A stretch of DNA of 64,000 nt from Trichodelitschia bisporula (Eukaryota; Ascomycota; Dothideomycetes; Phaeotrichales; Phaeotrichaceae). The DNA lies in contig ML996705.1 in NCBI GenBank assembly GCA_010356995.1, positions 62,001 through 126,000 of the forward strand. The letters are read 5' to 3'. The position numbers and the translations under genes are program-made. The notes beneath the pieces were generated by a model. That model did not search any database. It saw nothing but the letters and a program-made list of their open reading frames with translations, and was not told the origin of the DNA. Positions within the stretch are counted from its first letter, which is position 1. Every line of letters starts with the position of its first letter. Of this stretch, positions 24,901 through 33,635 are shown piece by piece.

Positions 24901-25609
24901 GATGGTAGGCTATCTCTTGCGCGTTTATGCGGCGTACGGGTCATGGGATGCTGCTTTGTATGGCGGCAGTTATATCCTTGCATTCATGGTGGATAGGGGG
25001 GGGGGGGGGGGTCGGGCGCTTAGGACTCGGAGTTGAAGATGGGCTCATAGAACGGATATTCGCACGGTGAGCGGTCACGGTGGCCGTCATTCCCTTTTTG
25101 CGGACGACTCCATGCCAGATACCAATTTCATGTTGCGGCTCTGCTCAATCTGTTTGTTCACTGTGATACACGTAGCTTTGCATCTTCGAGAACGGGTCGC
25201 GCCTGGTGAGGGCCAATCACAGCGTGCTGCGACTTGCCAGCCTTGGGACGGATGGACTCGATGGATGATGGATTTACGGGAGCGTGCGGGAGGAACGTAA
25301 ATTACTTGGAGTATGAGAATTATCCACTGCGATTCATCCTTCGTGTTTATTTGTTTACCCCGCCCAGAGATACCGCAGTGTAGCCAACAGCCCCCAGCGG
25401 ACAGACATTCGCCGCCCGCCCACACCAAACACCAGTCCGCCGCTGCTAGCCCCAACAGCTACGTAAAGTGCCAAGCCTACAGCTCCCAACGACAAAAAAG
25501 GTAGCCAACAGCAAACACCCAACAAGGCCACTCACCACCACGACTCTCCGCTCCCGACCACTTCTTCTCCCCCCATCTCCTCCCCTCGACATCTCGACGA
25601 GAGAAGAAC
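24901..25609. other. Intergenic region with a G16 run
   Basis: This 709-bp spacer lies between the RING gene and PHS1. It contains a homopolymer of 16 G (24996-25011), about 95 bp past the RING stop codon. The leader before 25610 is C-rich. Nothing else is seen. Confidence 0.5.
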
Positions 25610-26448
25610 ATGGCGACTCCAACCCGCACGCAGGTGCCCCCGCGCACTGCGGCCTCCCCGCTCAACACCCTCTACCTCACGCTGTACAACTTCGTGTCCG
25701 CGGCGCTGTGGACGGGGGTCCTGATTCGCACGGTGCAGATCGGCGTTTTGGGGGGGGAGCCGCGCGGGGTGTATACGGGCATTGGGGAGTATACGAAGTG
25801 GACGCAGACGCTGGCGCTGTTGGAGGTTGCGCATTCGGTGCTTGGTGAGTCGGCCTGGGGAGCTCGCTCGTGAGAAGCAGGGCTGTTTGGTGGACAATGG
25901 CTGATGGGTGCGGGATAGGGATTGTGCGCGCGCCGGTTGTGACTACGGTTATGCAGGTCGCGAGCCGCATCTTGCTCGTCTGGGGCATCGCGGATGTGTT
26001 CCCGCGCGTCGCGGCGGGCAGCGCGGGGTACATGAGTATGCTGGTAGCGTGGAGCGTGACGGAGGTGGTGCGGTACTCGTACTTTGTGTTTTTCCTGACC
26101 GGGCGGGTGCCGGGCGTGCTCTCGTGGCTCAGGTACACCCCCCCCAGGCCCACACACTACACCGACGGTACTGACAAACCAGGTACAACGCCTTCTTCGT
26201 GCTCTACCCCCTCGGCATCAGCAGCGAGGTCTGGCTCGTGTACCAGGCCATCCCGTCGGCTATGAAGCTGTCCCCGTTGTTTGGGTATGGGCTGTGGGCT
26301 GTGCTGGCGGTTTATGTTCCAGGTAGGTTTGGGCTGTGGCATGGGTGTGTTGCGTGGGCTAATAAGGGTAGGCTCGTATGTGCTGTATTCGCATATGATG
26401 ACGCAGCGGAGACGGATTATGCGCGGGAAGCAGCGCGCGCGCGAGTAG
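25610..26448 (+). CDS. PHS1: Very-long-chain 3-hydroxyacyl-CoA dehydratase
   Basis: Third step of very-long-chain fatty acid elongation in the ER: it dehydrates 3-hydroxyacyl-CoA to trans-2-enoyl-CoA for sphingolipid synthesis. Exons 25610-25844, 25919-26132, 26183-26322 and 26372-26448 give 221 aa, the family's normal size. Several hydrophobic helices are visible: the N-terminal LYLTLYNFVSAALWTGVL, and a conserved region around IVRAPVVTTVMQVASRI and WSVTEVVRYSYF. The catalytic pair is present as Tyr158 and Glu165 in LYPLGISSE, matching Tyr149/Glu156 of yeast Phs1. The C-terminus is basic (..MRGKQRARE) without a clear KKxx retrieval signal. The first intron, at 74 nt, is longer than most here. 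Assignment is secure. Confidence 0.94.
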
Positions 26449-27162
26449 GGCGGCGGTGGGAGAGTGTACGGTACTTGTGGGGTCGGAGGGAATGGGTGTG
26501 CGACTGTGAGGGCTGCAGCTCCTGCTGCGGAGGAGCGAATGCGAACTCGGTGTCGTTCAAACGATTTGGGCTAGAGATAGGATTCACAGACGCCTAACGG
26601 ACGTTGCTCACGGCATAATATGGCACGCTATCACCATTTGCATCTCACCTCTTCATCGCAGCATCTCAAACGCCCATTCTCCACGTGACACGGCCATCTG
26701 GAACGCGTTCGTGGCGTTGCCGGATGGACGGGGGTGCAGCGCGCCAATTGGCCACTCCGTGTATACGCTCAAACCGCGATTAAACAAACCCCAACACCCC
26801 CCCATCTCCCTTTGTGCGTCTGGCATAGACAAGCCAAAACCCCCCTCTTCCCCAATCCTCCCCAGAAGTCGTCGAGTGAGAGGAAACAATGTCCTCTCAA
26901 TTCCACTCACTCCCACCTTCCACCTAATCATCTGATAACTTATTCCCTTCAGTCTCGCACTCATTACTATTTCTACAGCCTTAGGGCTACGCTCATTTCC
27001 CGCGTTCTGTAGACCACGTTTCACACCCCCTTTCCCCAATTTGACACGAACGCTCAGAGCCGCGCACACAACGCACATTACTTTCCTTAAACCACACGCT
27101 CTCTACGCTATATTACCTCTCCGTCGCACAGAACACGCGTTCTCTTATATTCACCCCCCCGC
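26449..27162. other. Intergenic region
   Basis: 714 bp between PHS1 and the repeat protein. The right half is T/C-rich and looks like promoter and leader. No gene is recognised. Confidence 0.5.
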
Positions 27163-29184
27163 ATGCACACCATGGCCGACCTCTCGAAGGCCCGCCACTC
27201 CGCAGTACACGCCATGCCGACGCTGGGCCAGAAACTGCGCAAGCTGGTGGGTGGCGGAGGGGGTAAACGGAGTACTGGGAAGGAAGAGAAGAGGGGATGG
27301 GGCAGGCGCAAGCCGGCGGAGTGGCATGCGCCGCCTGATGTGTTTGAGCTGAAGCTGGATTTTGGCTCGTTGGAGGATTTGGAGAAGGAGCTTGAGAGGG
27401 GCGAGGGGTTTTGGAAGGGGTTTGACGCGGGAGAGGTTAAGCCAGTTGCGAAGGCGGAGAAGCCGGAGGTGAAGAAGGAGGAGAGGGTTGAGCGGAGGGA
27501 GGAGAGGAGGGAGACGCCTGTTACGCCTGGTGCGTGGACTCGTCCATCTTGCGCTGTGCTCTGCTGACGATTTGTAGTTAAAAGGACAGAGGACCGTCCG
27601 CGCAAGTCTCCGGCTCCCGCTCGACCAGCAAACGCACGCTACCCCACGCTCACCCTCCCCGAGGCTCCACGAGGCCGTCCCCGCGACTTCGAAGCCACGC
27701 GGAGCCCTCCCCGCGCCCAACCCCAACAAGCATCACAACCCCGCGCCCAACCCACTCCCGTCTCCCTCCCTCCCATAGACCCACCAAAGCCCCGCCACAG
27801 CATCCGCGTTGACTCCCTCCTCAAGCCACTAGAAACCAAGGACGACAAGCCCAGCGTCATCAAACCCGTCCCCAACACGCCCACCACCTACGCCCCCAGC
27901 ATATCCTCCTCCATCCCCCCCTCCGCCGCCTCCACCGCCACTACCTTCCCCTCCTACCGCGCCCCCACAACCACGGCCTCGAACCGGCACTCCATCGCCG
28001 ACCCCACCTTGCTTGCCACGCGCGCGCGCCAGCCCAGTCCCGCCGGCGCACGCAGTGTCTCGGCTACTCGCCCGGCCCCGTCGCAGACGCCCACGCTGCG
28101 CACGACCCCATCGGCTGCACGCCTCAGCGAGCGCCTGTCCTGGCTCCGTGAGCTAGAGGCCAAGAACGGAAGTGCCGGGTCCCGGCCCGCGGAGCTGCAG
28201 AAGCTGCAAGGGGGTGTCGCGGCGAAACTGGCGCGATTCGAGGGCGTGGCGGCGCAGGCGGGCCCGCAGCGGGGATTGGTGCGGACAGGGAGTGTGGTTA
28301 GCAGGGTGAGTATGGTTGAGGGGTTGGGGCAGGGCGGGGAGATGCCGCCCCCGCCGCCGCCATTGAGGAGGGGGAGTGGGCTGCAGGGGAGTGTGGTGCT
28401 TGATGGGGAGTTTAGGAGGACGTTGGAGGGGATTACGGCGAAGGGGCCGGAGGTGTTGGAGAAGAGGAAACGGTTGAGTCTTGGGGGTGCTGCGACGGCG
28501 AGTGCTTCGGCGGCTGCGCCTGCTTGGACGAGGGGTGTGTCGGAGAGGAGGGTTGTTAGTGCTGAGAAGGAGATGCCGCCTCCTGCGCAGAAGGGGTTGG
28601 ACAAGGTGCGGACGTGGGACGGGGCGGTGGGACGTACTGGTGCGAGTACGGCGGTGCCGGCGAAGATGGCTAAGAAGGAGGAGAAGGTGGAGAAGCCGAG
28701 GGAGAAGAAGGGGTATCAGGGACCTCCGCGCCCGAGAAGTCTTTTTCTCTCGGCGACGGAGGATGATATGAATGTTGATGAGGAGAGGATTGTGCCTGGG
28801 GTTGTCGGGAAGGAGATTGTTGAAGTGGAGGAGAAGGTTGAAGAAAAGGCTGAGCCAGTCGAGGAGAGCAAGCCGGTTGAGGAGACGAAGTTGGTTGAGG
28901 AGCCGACGCCCGTCGAGGAGAGCAAGCCGGTTGAGGAGACGAAGTTGGTTGAGGAGCCGAAGCCCGTTGAGGAGATCAAGCCCGTCGAGGAGCCGAAGCT
29001 CGTCGAGGAAACCAAGCCCGTCGAGGAGCCGAAGCCCGTCATTGTCACTCAATCGGCTGAGGACACGAAGCCAGTCGAACCAGCCCTGCCATCCTTCAAC
29101 GCCGCCTCCCTCCCCCATTTCACATCGACGCCGCAATACGCCCCCGTGCCGATGAAGCTGCGCCACCCGCCCACCACTTTCTGA
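27163..29184 (+). CDS. Disordered Pro/Glu-rich protein with hexapeptide repeat, function unknown
   Basis: Two exons, 27163-27529 and 27578-29184, joined by a 48-nt intron (GTGCGT..CTGCTGAC..TTGTAG), give about 657 aa. The second in-frame ATG (27172, context CACCATGG) is the better start and gives 654 aa. No domain is recognised. The N-terminus is basic (LGQKLRKLVGGGGGKR), followed by a charged Glu/Arg stretch, a long Pro/Ser/Thr-rich part, a short helix-like SERLSWLRELEAKNG, a second helix near LQGGVAAKLARFEG, and a PPPPPP run. Near the C-terminus there are ten consecutive hexapeptides of the form EE-[STPI]-[KT]-[PL]-V. The protein ends in VPMKLRHPPTTF. This composition fits a scaffold or cytoskeleton/nuclear regulator, but I have no basis for a function. 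Confidence 0.75.
28861..29040 (+). repeat. In-frame tandem array, ten 18-bp units
   Basis: Ten back-to-back 18-bp units each encode EExKxV-type hexapeptides. Units 1-3 and 4-6 form two 54-bp blocks (28861-28914 and 28915-28968) that differ at only about two bases, which points to recent duplication. The remaining four units are more diverged. The array keeps frame because 18 is a multiple of three, so copy number can vary between strains without breaking the protein. Confidence 0.9.
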
Positions 29185-29724
29185 CCATTGCTTTTTGGTT
29201 AGAGATACAATTTGTTCACGGCTTCACTGCTGGTTTTTTGGTGCCGCCTTGGGGTGGCTTGTTTCCACTAGGGAGGAAGGAGTTGAGTTTATTTGGACGG
29301 AGTGCTGGGGAGGGCTTGAAGCCGATGTTGTATGATATGATTTTTGGCGTTTAGGTGGGGATGGATTATGACTTGTTCATTTGCTTTAATGCTGAGATGT
29401 GAGGTTGTGACACTGTGATGGGCTTCCTGACTGCGAGAGGAAGGATGGGTCTCAGACTTGCCTTCATAGCAACCGCTACGAGCTTGTAGCTCAGACTTCC
29501 ACCCTGTCAGCAGCAGCTGGGAGAGTAGCACGAGTGAGTGGTCTCGATCCGTGAGGTTTAGATGCAGAGTAAGTCACGTGTTATTGGTAGATCTCTCCCA
29601 ATCCACAACATCTTCCTAATGGACGCCTCGAGTTATTGAGAGTTATTGCCAGCCACTGTCCCCTCTCCCAGAATCTACACCAAGCACCCGCAAGTAGCTC
29701 GACTTCCATCTTTAGCGAAGCTCG
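29185..29724. other. Intergenic region containing duplication copy A
   Basis: 540 bp between the repeat protein and the F-box-like ORF. The right part (about 29560-29724) is the leader half of a segment that is duplicated at about 30240. It includes the E-box GTCACGTG near 29571. The left part is AT-rich 3' UTR. Confidence 0.6.
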
Positions 29725-30078
29725 ATGCTATCCTCAAGCGCTCCTTCTGTCTCTGAGCCGCCTTCACCTGCCATATGGCTCCCGTTCGACCATTACCAGA
29801 CATTCGAACACCTAAGCTATCTTCCAGTCGAACACCACTCTCTCATCATGCTCTTCCTCCCAGATAGCACGCTACTATCTCTCGCCCGCGTATCCCGCGA
29901 CCTGAATCTAATCCTGCAACCCGTTCTCGACGCCCGGAAGCGTATGCAGATCGGCCATTCAACGTCATTCAAGGAGCAGCAAGTCCAGGTGGCTGAGCTG
30001 GTCCACCAGGTCCTCGGGCTTGCCATACTTGCTTGCCTACTGGATTCGGCGTCAGGGAGCGACAGGTCGCGGTGTTGA
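29725..30078 (+). CDS. Small F-box-like protein
   Basis: A single-exon frame of 117 aa. The middle reads LPVEHHSLIMLFLPDSTLLSLARVSRDL, broken here as LPVEHHSLIMLFLPD then STLLSLARVSRDLN, which fits the F-box pattern (LPxE..xxIxxFLPxxxLLxLARVSR). F-box proteins bind Skp1 and bring substrates to SCF ubiquitin ligases. The protein lacks any substrate-binding repeat and is short, so it is either a minimal F-box protein or the remains of a longer one. Upstream is a segment with CACGTG that is duplicated 680 bp downstream with a decayed copy of the first codons. Moderate confidence that it is expressed. Confidence 0.45.
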   Translation: MLSSSAPSVSEPPSPAIWLPFDHYQTFEHLSYLPVEHHSLIMLFLPDSTLLSLARVSRDLNLILQPVLDARKRMQIGHSTSFKEQQVQVAELVHQVLGLAILACLLDSASGSDRSRC

Positions 30079-30642
30079 AACCATTTTGTTTGTCTGGGCC
30101 GCGCGGTTCGGATATGGTCGGCTATTTTCCTTCCTCTGTGGCGTTGCACTGCAGTAAGCGGTCTTTCTTACGGTGCCAGTAACTTGTTAGATCTTAATGG
30201 AAGCATAGGCTTGAGCAAACATCAGCTGCGATGTGAAGTGAAAGGAGCAGAGTAAGTCACGTGTTATTTGATCGGTCTCTCTCAATCCACAACGTCTTCC
30301 TACTGGACGCTTTGCATTATCGAGGACGCCTTGCGTTAAGGTTATCGGGAGTTATTGCCAACCTCCGCGCCCTCTCCCGGAATACTCGCAAGTCGCTCGA
30401 TTTCCATCTTTAGCGAAGCTCTACTGCGTATGCCATCCTCGAGCGCTCCTTCTACCCCAAAGCCGCGCCCACCTATCATACGGCCATCGATCACCGATCG
30501 CCATCATCATTCGAGTGGAGGGAATTCATTGATTCTTCTTGCTCATGTCATGTACAAATCCATGTAGCTTTCAGCGGAGTAGGATATTTTACACTCGCGG
30601 GATCCGCCCCCCGAGCCCAACCGAAACGCCCAACGCTCCCAT
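30079..30642. other. Intergenic region containing duplication copy B
   Basis: 564 bp between the F-box-like ORF and the prohibitin stop. It contains the second, decayed copy of the local duplication (about 30240-30520, listed separately). Confidence 0.6.
30240..30520 (+). pseudogene. Decayed duplicate of the F-box-like gene's leader and 5' end
   Basis: This segment repeats 29560-29780 with scattered substitutions and a few small insertions. Shared blocks are GCAGAGTAAGTCACGTGTTA, TCAATCCACAAC, GTCTTCCTA, GGGAGTTATTGCCA, and TTCCATCTTTAGCGAAGCTC. The duplicate ATG (30430) starts MPSSSAPSTPKP, compared with MLSSSAPSVSEP in the intact copy. Similarity stops after about 30 codons, before the F-box, so this is a partial, non-functional copy. 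The E-box is kept in both. Confidence 0.7.
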
Positions 30643-31534
30643 CTACCGCACGCCCAGCAAGATGCTGCTCCCCTTGCCCTCCCCAGACGCGCCACCAGGC
30701 AGATACGCGACATTCGGATTATTCGCCAGCATCTGCGCAATATCCTTCTGTGTCTCAATACGACGGATCATGATAAGCCCATCGCCGCTCTTCGCCACCG
30801 CCCTGCTAATAGTGTCCGCAGCCTCAGCCTCGCCCTCCGCACGAATGACATTGGCCTGGCGCTCCTGCTCCGCCTTCTCGACGATAAACCGTGCACGCTC
30901 GGCCTCCTGCTGCGCAATCTGCTTGTCCTCGACTGCGCGGGTGAATTCCTTGCCGAAGGTCATGTGCGTGATGCTCACGTCTTCGAGGGCGATGTTGAAC
31001 TCCTGCGCGCGCTTGGTCAGGTCGTCGCGGATGCGGTTGGAGACGGCCTCGCGCTGGGTGATCAGCTCCGCGGCGTCGAATTGCGCGACGATGGACTTGA
31101 GAACTTCGTTGCCGATGGAAGGGAGCACGCGCTCGTCGTAGTCGGAGCCGAGATTCTGGGCCGCTAGGTCAGCTTCGAGCTCAGGGGGGGTTAGGGCGGA
31201 GACCGGAGCCTACCTGGTAGATCTTGGGCAGCTGCTTGACCTCCGGCCGGTGCAGCACACGCAGCGTCAGGGACACCATCTGCATGTCCTTGCTCCCCGT
31301 GGTAGTGGCGATATTGCGCGGCCGCGTACGCACATCGAAGATAATGCTCTTCTGCAGCCAAGGTACCAGGAAGTGTGTCCCCTCGTTCATGACCGTTTCC
31401 TTGACACCACTGATGCGGTCGAAGATGACGGCGCGAGTGCCGCCCTTGACATCGTAGATGGAGGCCTGGGCGAGGGATATGCCGACCGCCGCGGGGACGG
31501 CGAGCTTGTAGAGCGCTCCAAGTGCGTTGGCCAT
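30643..31534 (-). CDS. PHB1: Prohibitin-1
   Basis: Subunit of the ring-shaped prohibitin complex of the mitochondrial inner membrane, which chaperones newly made respiratory subunits and restrains the m-AAA protease. Exons 31534-31214 and 31155-30643 (58-nt intron) give 277 aa, as expected. The N-terminal hydrophobic anchor is [20 protein letters not shown]. The SPFH/PHB domain begins at [16 protein letters not shown] and contains [10 protein letters not shown] and DVRTRPRNI. The coiled coil includes [20 protein letters not shown], and the C-terminus has PNVAYLPGG and a GSSILLGV-type end. The gene is transcribed away from QCR8, with 238 bp between the start codons, so the two mitochondrial genes share a promoter region. 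Confidence 0.95.
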
Positions 31535-31772
31535 TGTGCGGGTGTGAATTGGTGGGGGTTAGGAGGGGGGTGTTTGCGGCGAGATGGGGTAGCTTTTCGT
31601 GAGACGTCAAGGACAATTCCGAAAATGGCCGGGGCCGGAAAAACTTGGCCCGGGGTTGAAGCTGCAACGACTTTGACCCGCCCACATCGTCACTCCCGAC
31701 ACCCGAGCACCCTCTATCAACCCTCTCGACTCCCAATTTACGCACATCGTCTTCTGCATACACACGCACACA
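31535..31772. promoter_or_regulatory. Divergent promoter of prohibitin and QCR8
   Basis: These 238 bp separate two divergent start codons. The stretch contains a CCAAT box in minus orientation (ATTGG, 31548-31552) and a GACGTCA core near 31603. Both genes encode mitochondrial inner-membrane proteins, so co-regulation from this region is likely but not shown. Confidence 0.5.
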
Positions 31773-32250
31773 ATGGGTGGTGGCGGCGCAAGAACTAGCG
31801 GCCAGTACGTCTCCGTTGCCGCTCGGCCGCAATCGCTCGGCATGATCCGGACTCCAGCTAACAATGCGCAGGCTTCTCGGCCCGTGGGGCGACTTCGGTA
31901 CGCATACTATGCCCAATTGCCCAATGGGCATATCCGACTGCAGCAATTGAGTTCTCCGACTTACATCCGCAGGCTCCCCCCCGCAGAAGGGCATCATCAC
32001 GTATTCCCTCTCGCCCAACCGGCAGCGCCCGCTCGCCGGCACCGCACATGCGGCCATCTTCAACGTCTTCCGCCGCACGCGCCAGCAGGTTCTCTACTGG
32101 GCGCCGCCGCTCATTGCTGGGTACTACCTGATGGGCTGGGCTATTGAGCGGTATGTCGGGCGATGGGGGAAGTGAGCCGAGGCTAATGTGGACAGGAACG
32201 AGTATCTCAATTCTAAGGCTGGGCGTGCTGAGTTTGCCGAGGAGGAGTAA
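31773..32250 (+). CDS. QCR8: Cytochrome bc1 complex subunit 8
   Basis: Small membrane subunit of respiratory complex III, in contact with cytochrome b. Four exons, 31773-31804, 31872-31897 (26 nt), 31973-32150 and 32196-32250, give 96 aa, the standard size. The spliced protein starts MGGGGARTSGQLLGPWGDFG. It continues with PPQKGIITYSLSPNRQRPLAG and FNVFRRTRQQVLYWAPP, then a single membrane helix (LIAGYYLMGWAIER), and ends NSKAGRAEFAEEE. The 26-nt exon supplies the conserved WGDFG block, which confirms it. The introns flanking it (67 and 75 nt) are longer than usual here. Assignment is secure. Confidence 0.95.
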
Positions 32251-33038
32251 AGGCTGGACTGGCGGATTGCTAGACTGGCTTTGAGCGGGAGGGCCTGGAT
32301 GTACAAAATATGATAGAGGTAGAGGTGATTGTATGAATCCCGTGCAGTCTTCTGTCTTTGGTGTGTCTGACGTGATCAATTGCGATCAATTGCGATTACG
32401 TCCAACTGCAGAAGGCATACGGATGTGATAGGGCATTGCTTCGAGCGAGCATGAGCGCTGTGTGACTGGATGTCTCATAATCAAGGGGCCAAGACTGACG
32501 TGCGAGACCCCATGGATTGCGTCCCTCCGTCAGCATCCATAACCACGGCAGCTTGCACTTCACTATTTAACTTGACTTCATCCGCAGTATTCGCCGCCTC
32601 GCCTCAACCCCTCTGCACCACTTTGCTTCCTCAAAGCCGGCAACATGTCGTCCCTTCTATGCGCTCAATGGCCAAATATCGTGTCGCAGACTAACCTCGA
32701 GCTATGGAATCTTTTTTTTGCCATGGGACAGGATGGAGGGTCCTGGTCACCCTTTCACTATGAGGTCGACCCGACTTCTTCCCAGCTTTCGTATACCGGG
32801 ATAGGATCCAGTTCCCTTCAGGAATCCACAGGCTTCGCCAACACGAGCCATGGGCACAATCAAGGACAATGAACAGTGGCCATGCAGAACGCGACACAAA
32901 CCAATTCAACAGGCAGCACCATCACCAGCAGTATAGAGGGCACAAAAGCATTGAGAACGAAGGCGCTTTTCAGCTACGAAATTAAACCCTACATTACACA
33001 CACCCTAAACCCCCTCATCCACCCATCAACATATTTAT
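32251..33038. other. Convergent intergenic region
   Basis: 788 bp between the QCR8 stop (plus) and the CFEM stop (minus). Short frames of up to 86 codons exist on both strands without any feature of note. ATCAATTGCG is directly repeated near 32376-32394. Confidence 0.5.
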
Positions 33039-33635
33039 TTACAAAGCAAACACACCAGCCGCCAGCGCCGCCAGCGCCGCAACATCCATCCCCTTCAGGC
33101 CGGCCGCCGCATTCGCCGTCGCAACGGAGCTGCTAGCAGAGCTAGCCCCCGACGCCGCCGCGCTCGACGCGCTCGCCGCAACAGACGACGCCTTGCTCAC
33201 GGCGCTGCTGGCCTTGCTCGCCGCGGAGCTGGCCGCCGAGACAGCGGAGCTCGCCGCCGCGCTGGCGCTGGACACGGCACTCGAGGCGCTCGAGGCCGGG
33301 GCCGAGCTGGAGGATTCGGTGGCCTCCTTGCACAGGGCGTCGGTGTAGGCGAGCACGGCTTGCAGGTCGGAGGCCGAGCAGGAGGTGGCGACGCAGGGCG
33401 TGGCGCTGGCCGTGATGGCGGCTTTGCCGGTTGTGCACTGGCAGGTGCGGTCTTCGGCGGTGCAGCCGGAGCTGGCGATGGCTTTCTCGAAGCAGGAGGT
33501 CTTGGGGGGGTGTTAGGGGGGGGTTTAGGACGGAGTTTGGAGGGTGAGTGTGGGACATACGGCGCAGGCGGGGAGGTCAGCGGCCAGCGTCAGGGCGGCG
33601 AGGGAGAAGAGGACGGCAGAGGCGGTGAACTTCAT
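33039..33635 (-). CDS. CFEM-domain protein with Ala/Ser-rich stalk, probably GPI-anchored
   Basis: Exons 33635-33561 and 33500-33039 (60-nt intron) give 178 aa. A signal peptide (MKFTASAVLFSLAALTLA) is followed by a CFEM domain with its eight cysteines: LPACATSC, SSGC, EDRTCQC, TPC, TSC and DALC. The conserved acidic residue before the fourth Cys (AEDRTC), which contacts haem in characterised members, is present. The rest is a stalk of about 75 residues, almost only Ala and Ser, ending in a hydrophobic tail (MDVAALAALAAGVFAL), as expected for a GPI signal. CFEM proteins sit on the wall or membrane and work in haem/iron uptake, adhesion or virulence. The intron sits between the first and second cysteine, a common position. 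A TATA box lies 107-113 nt upstream. Confidence 0.88.

Noticed and set aside
27954-29166. Long minus-strand frames opposite the repeat protein
   Set aside because: They are shadows of the biased codon use of the plus-strand gene; the plus-strand model has a proper intron and start.
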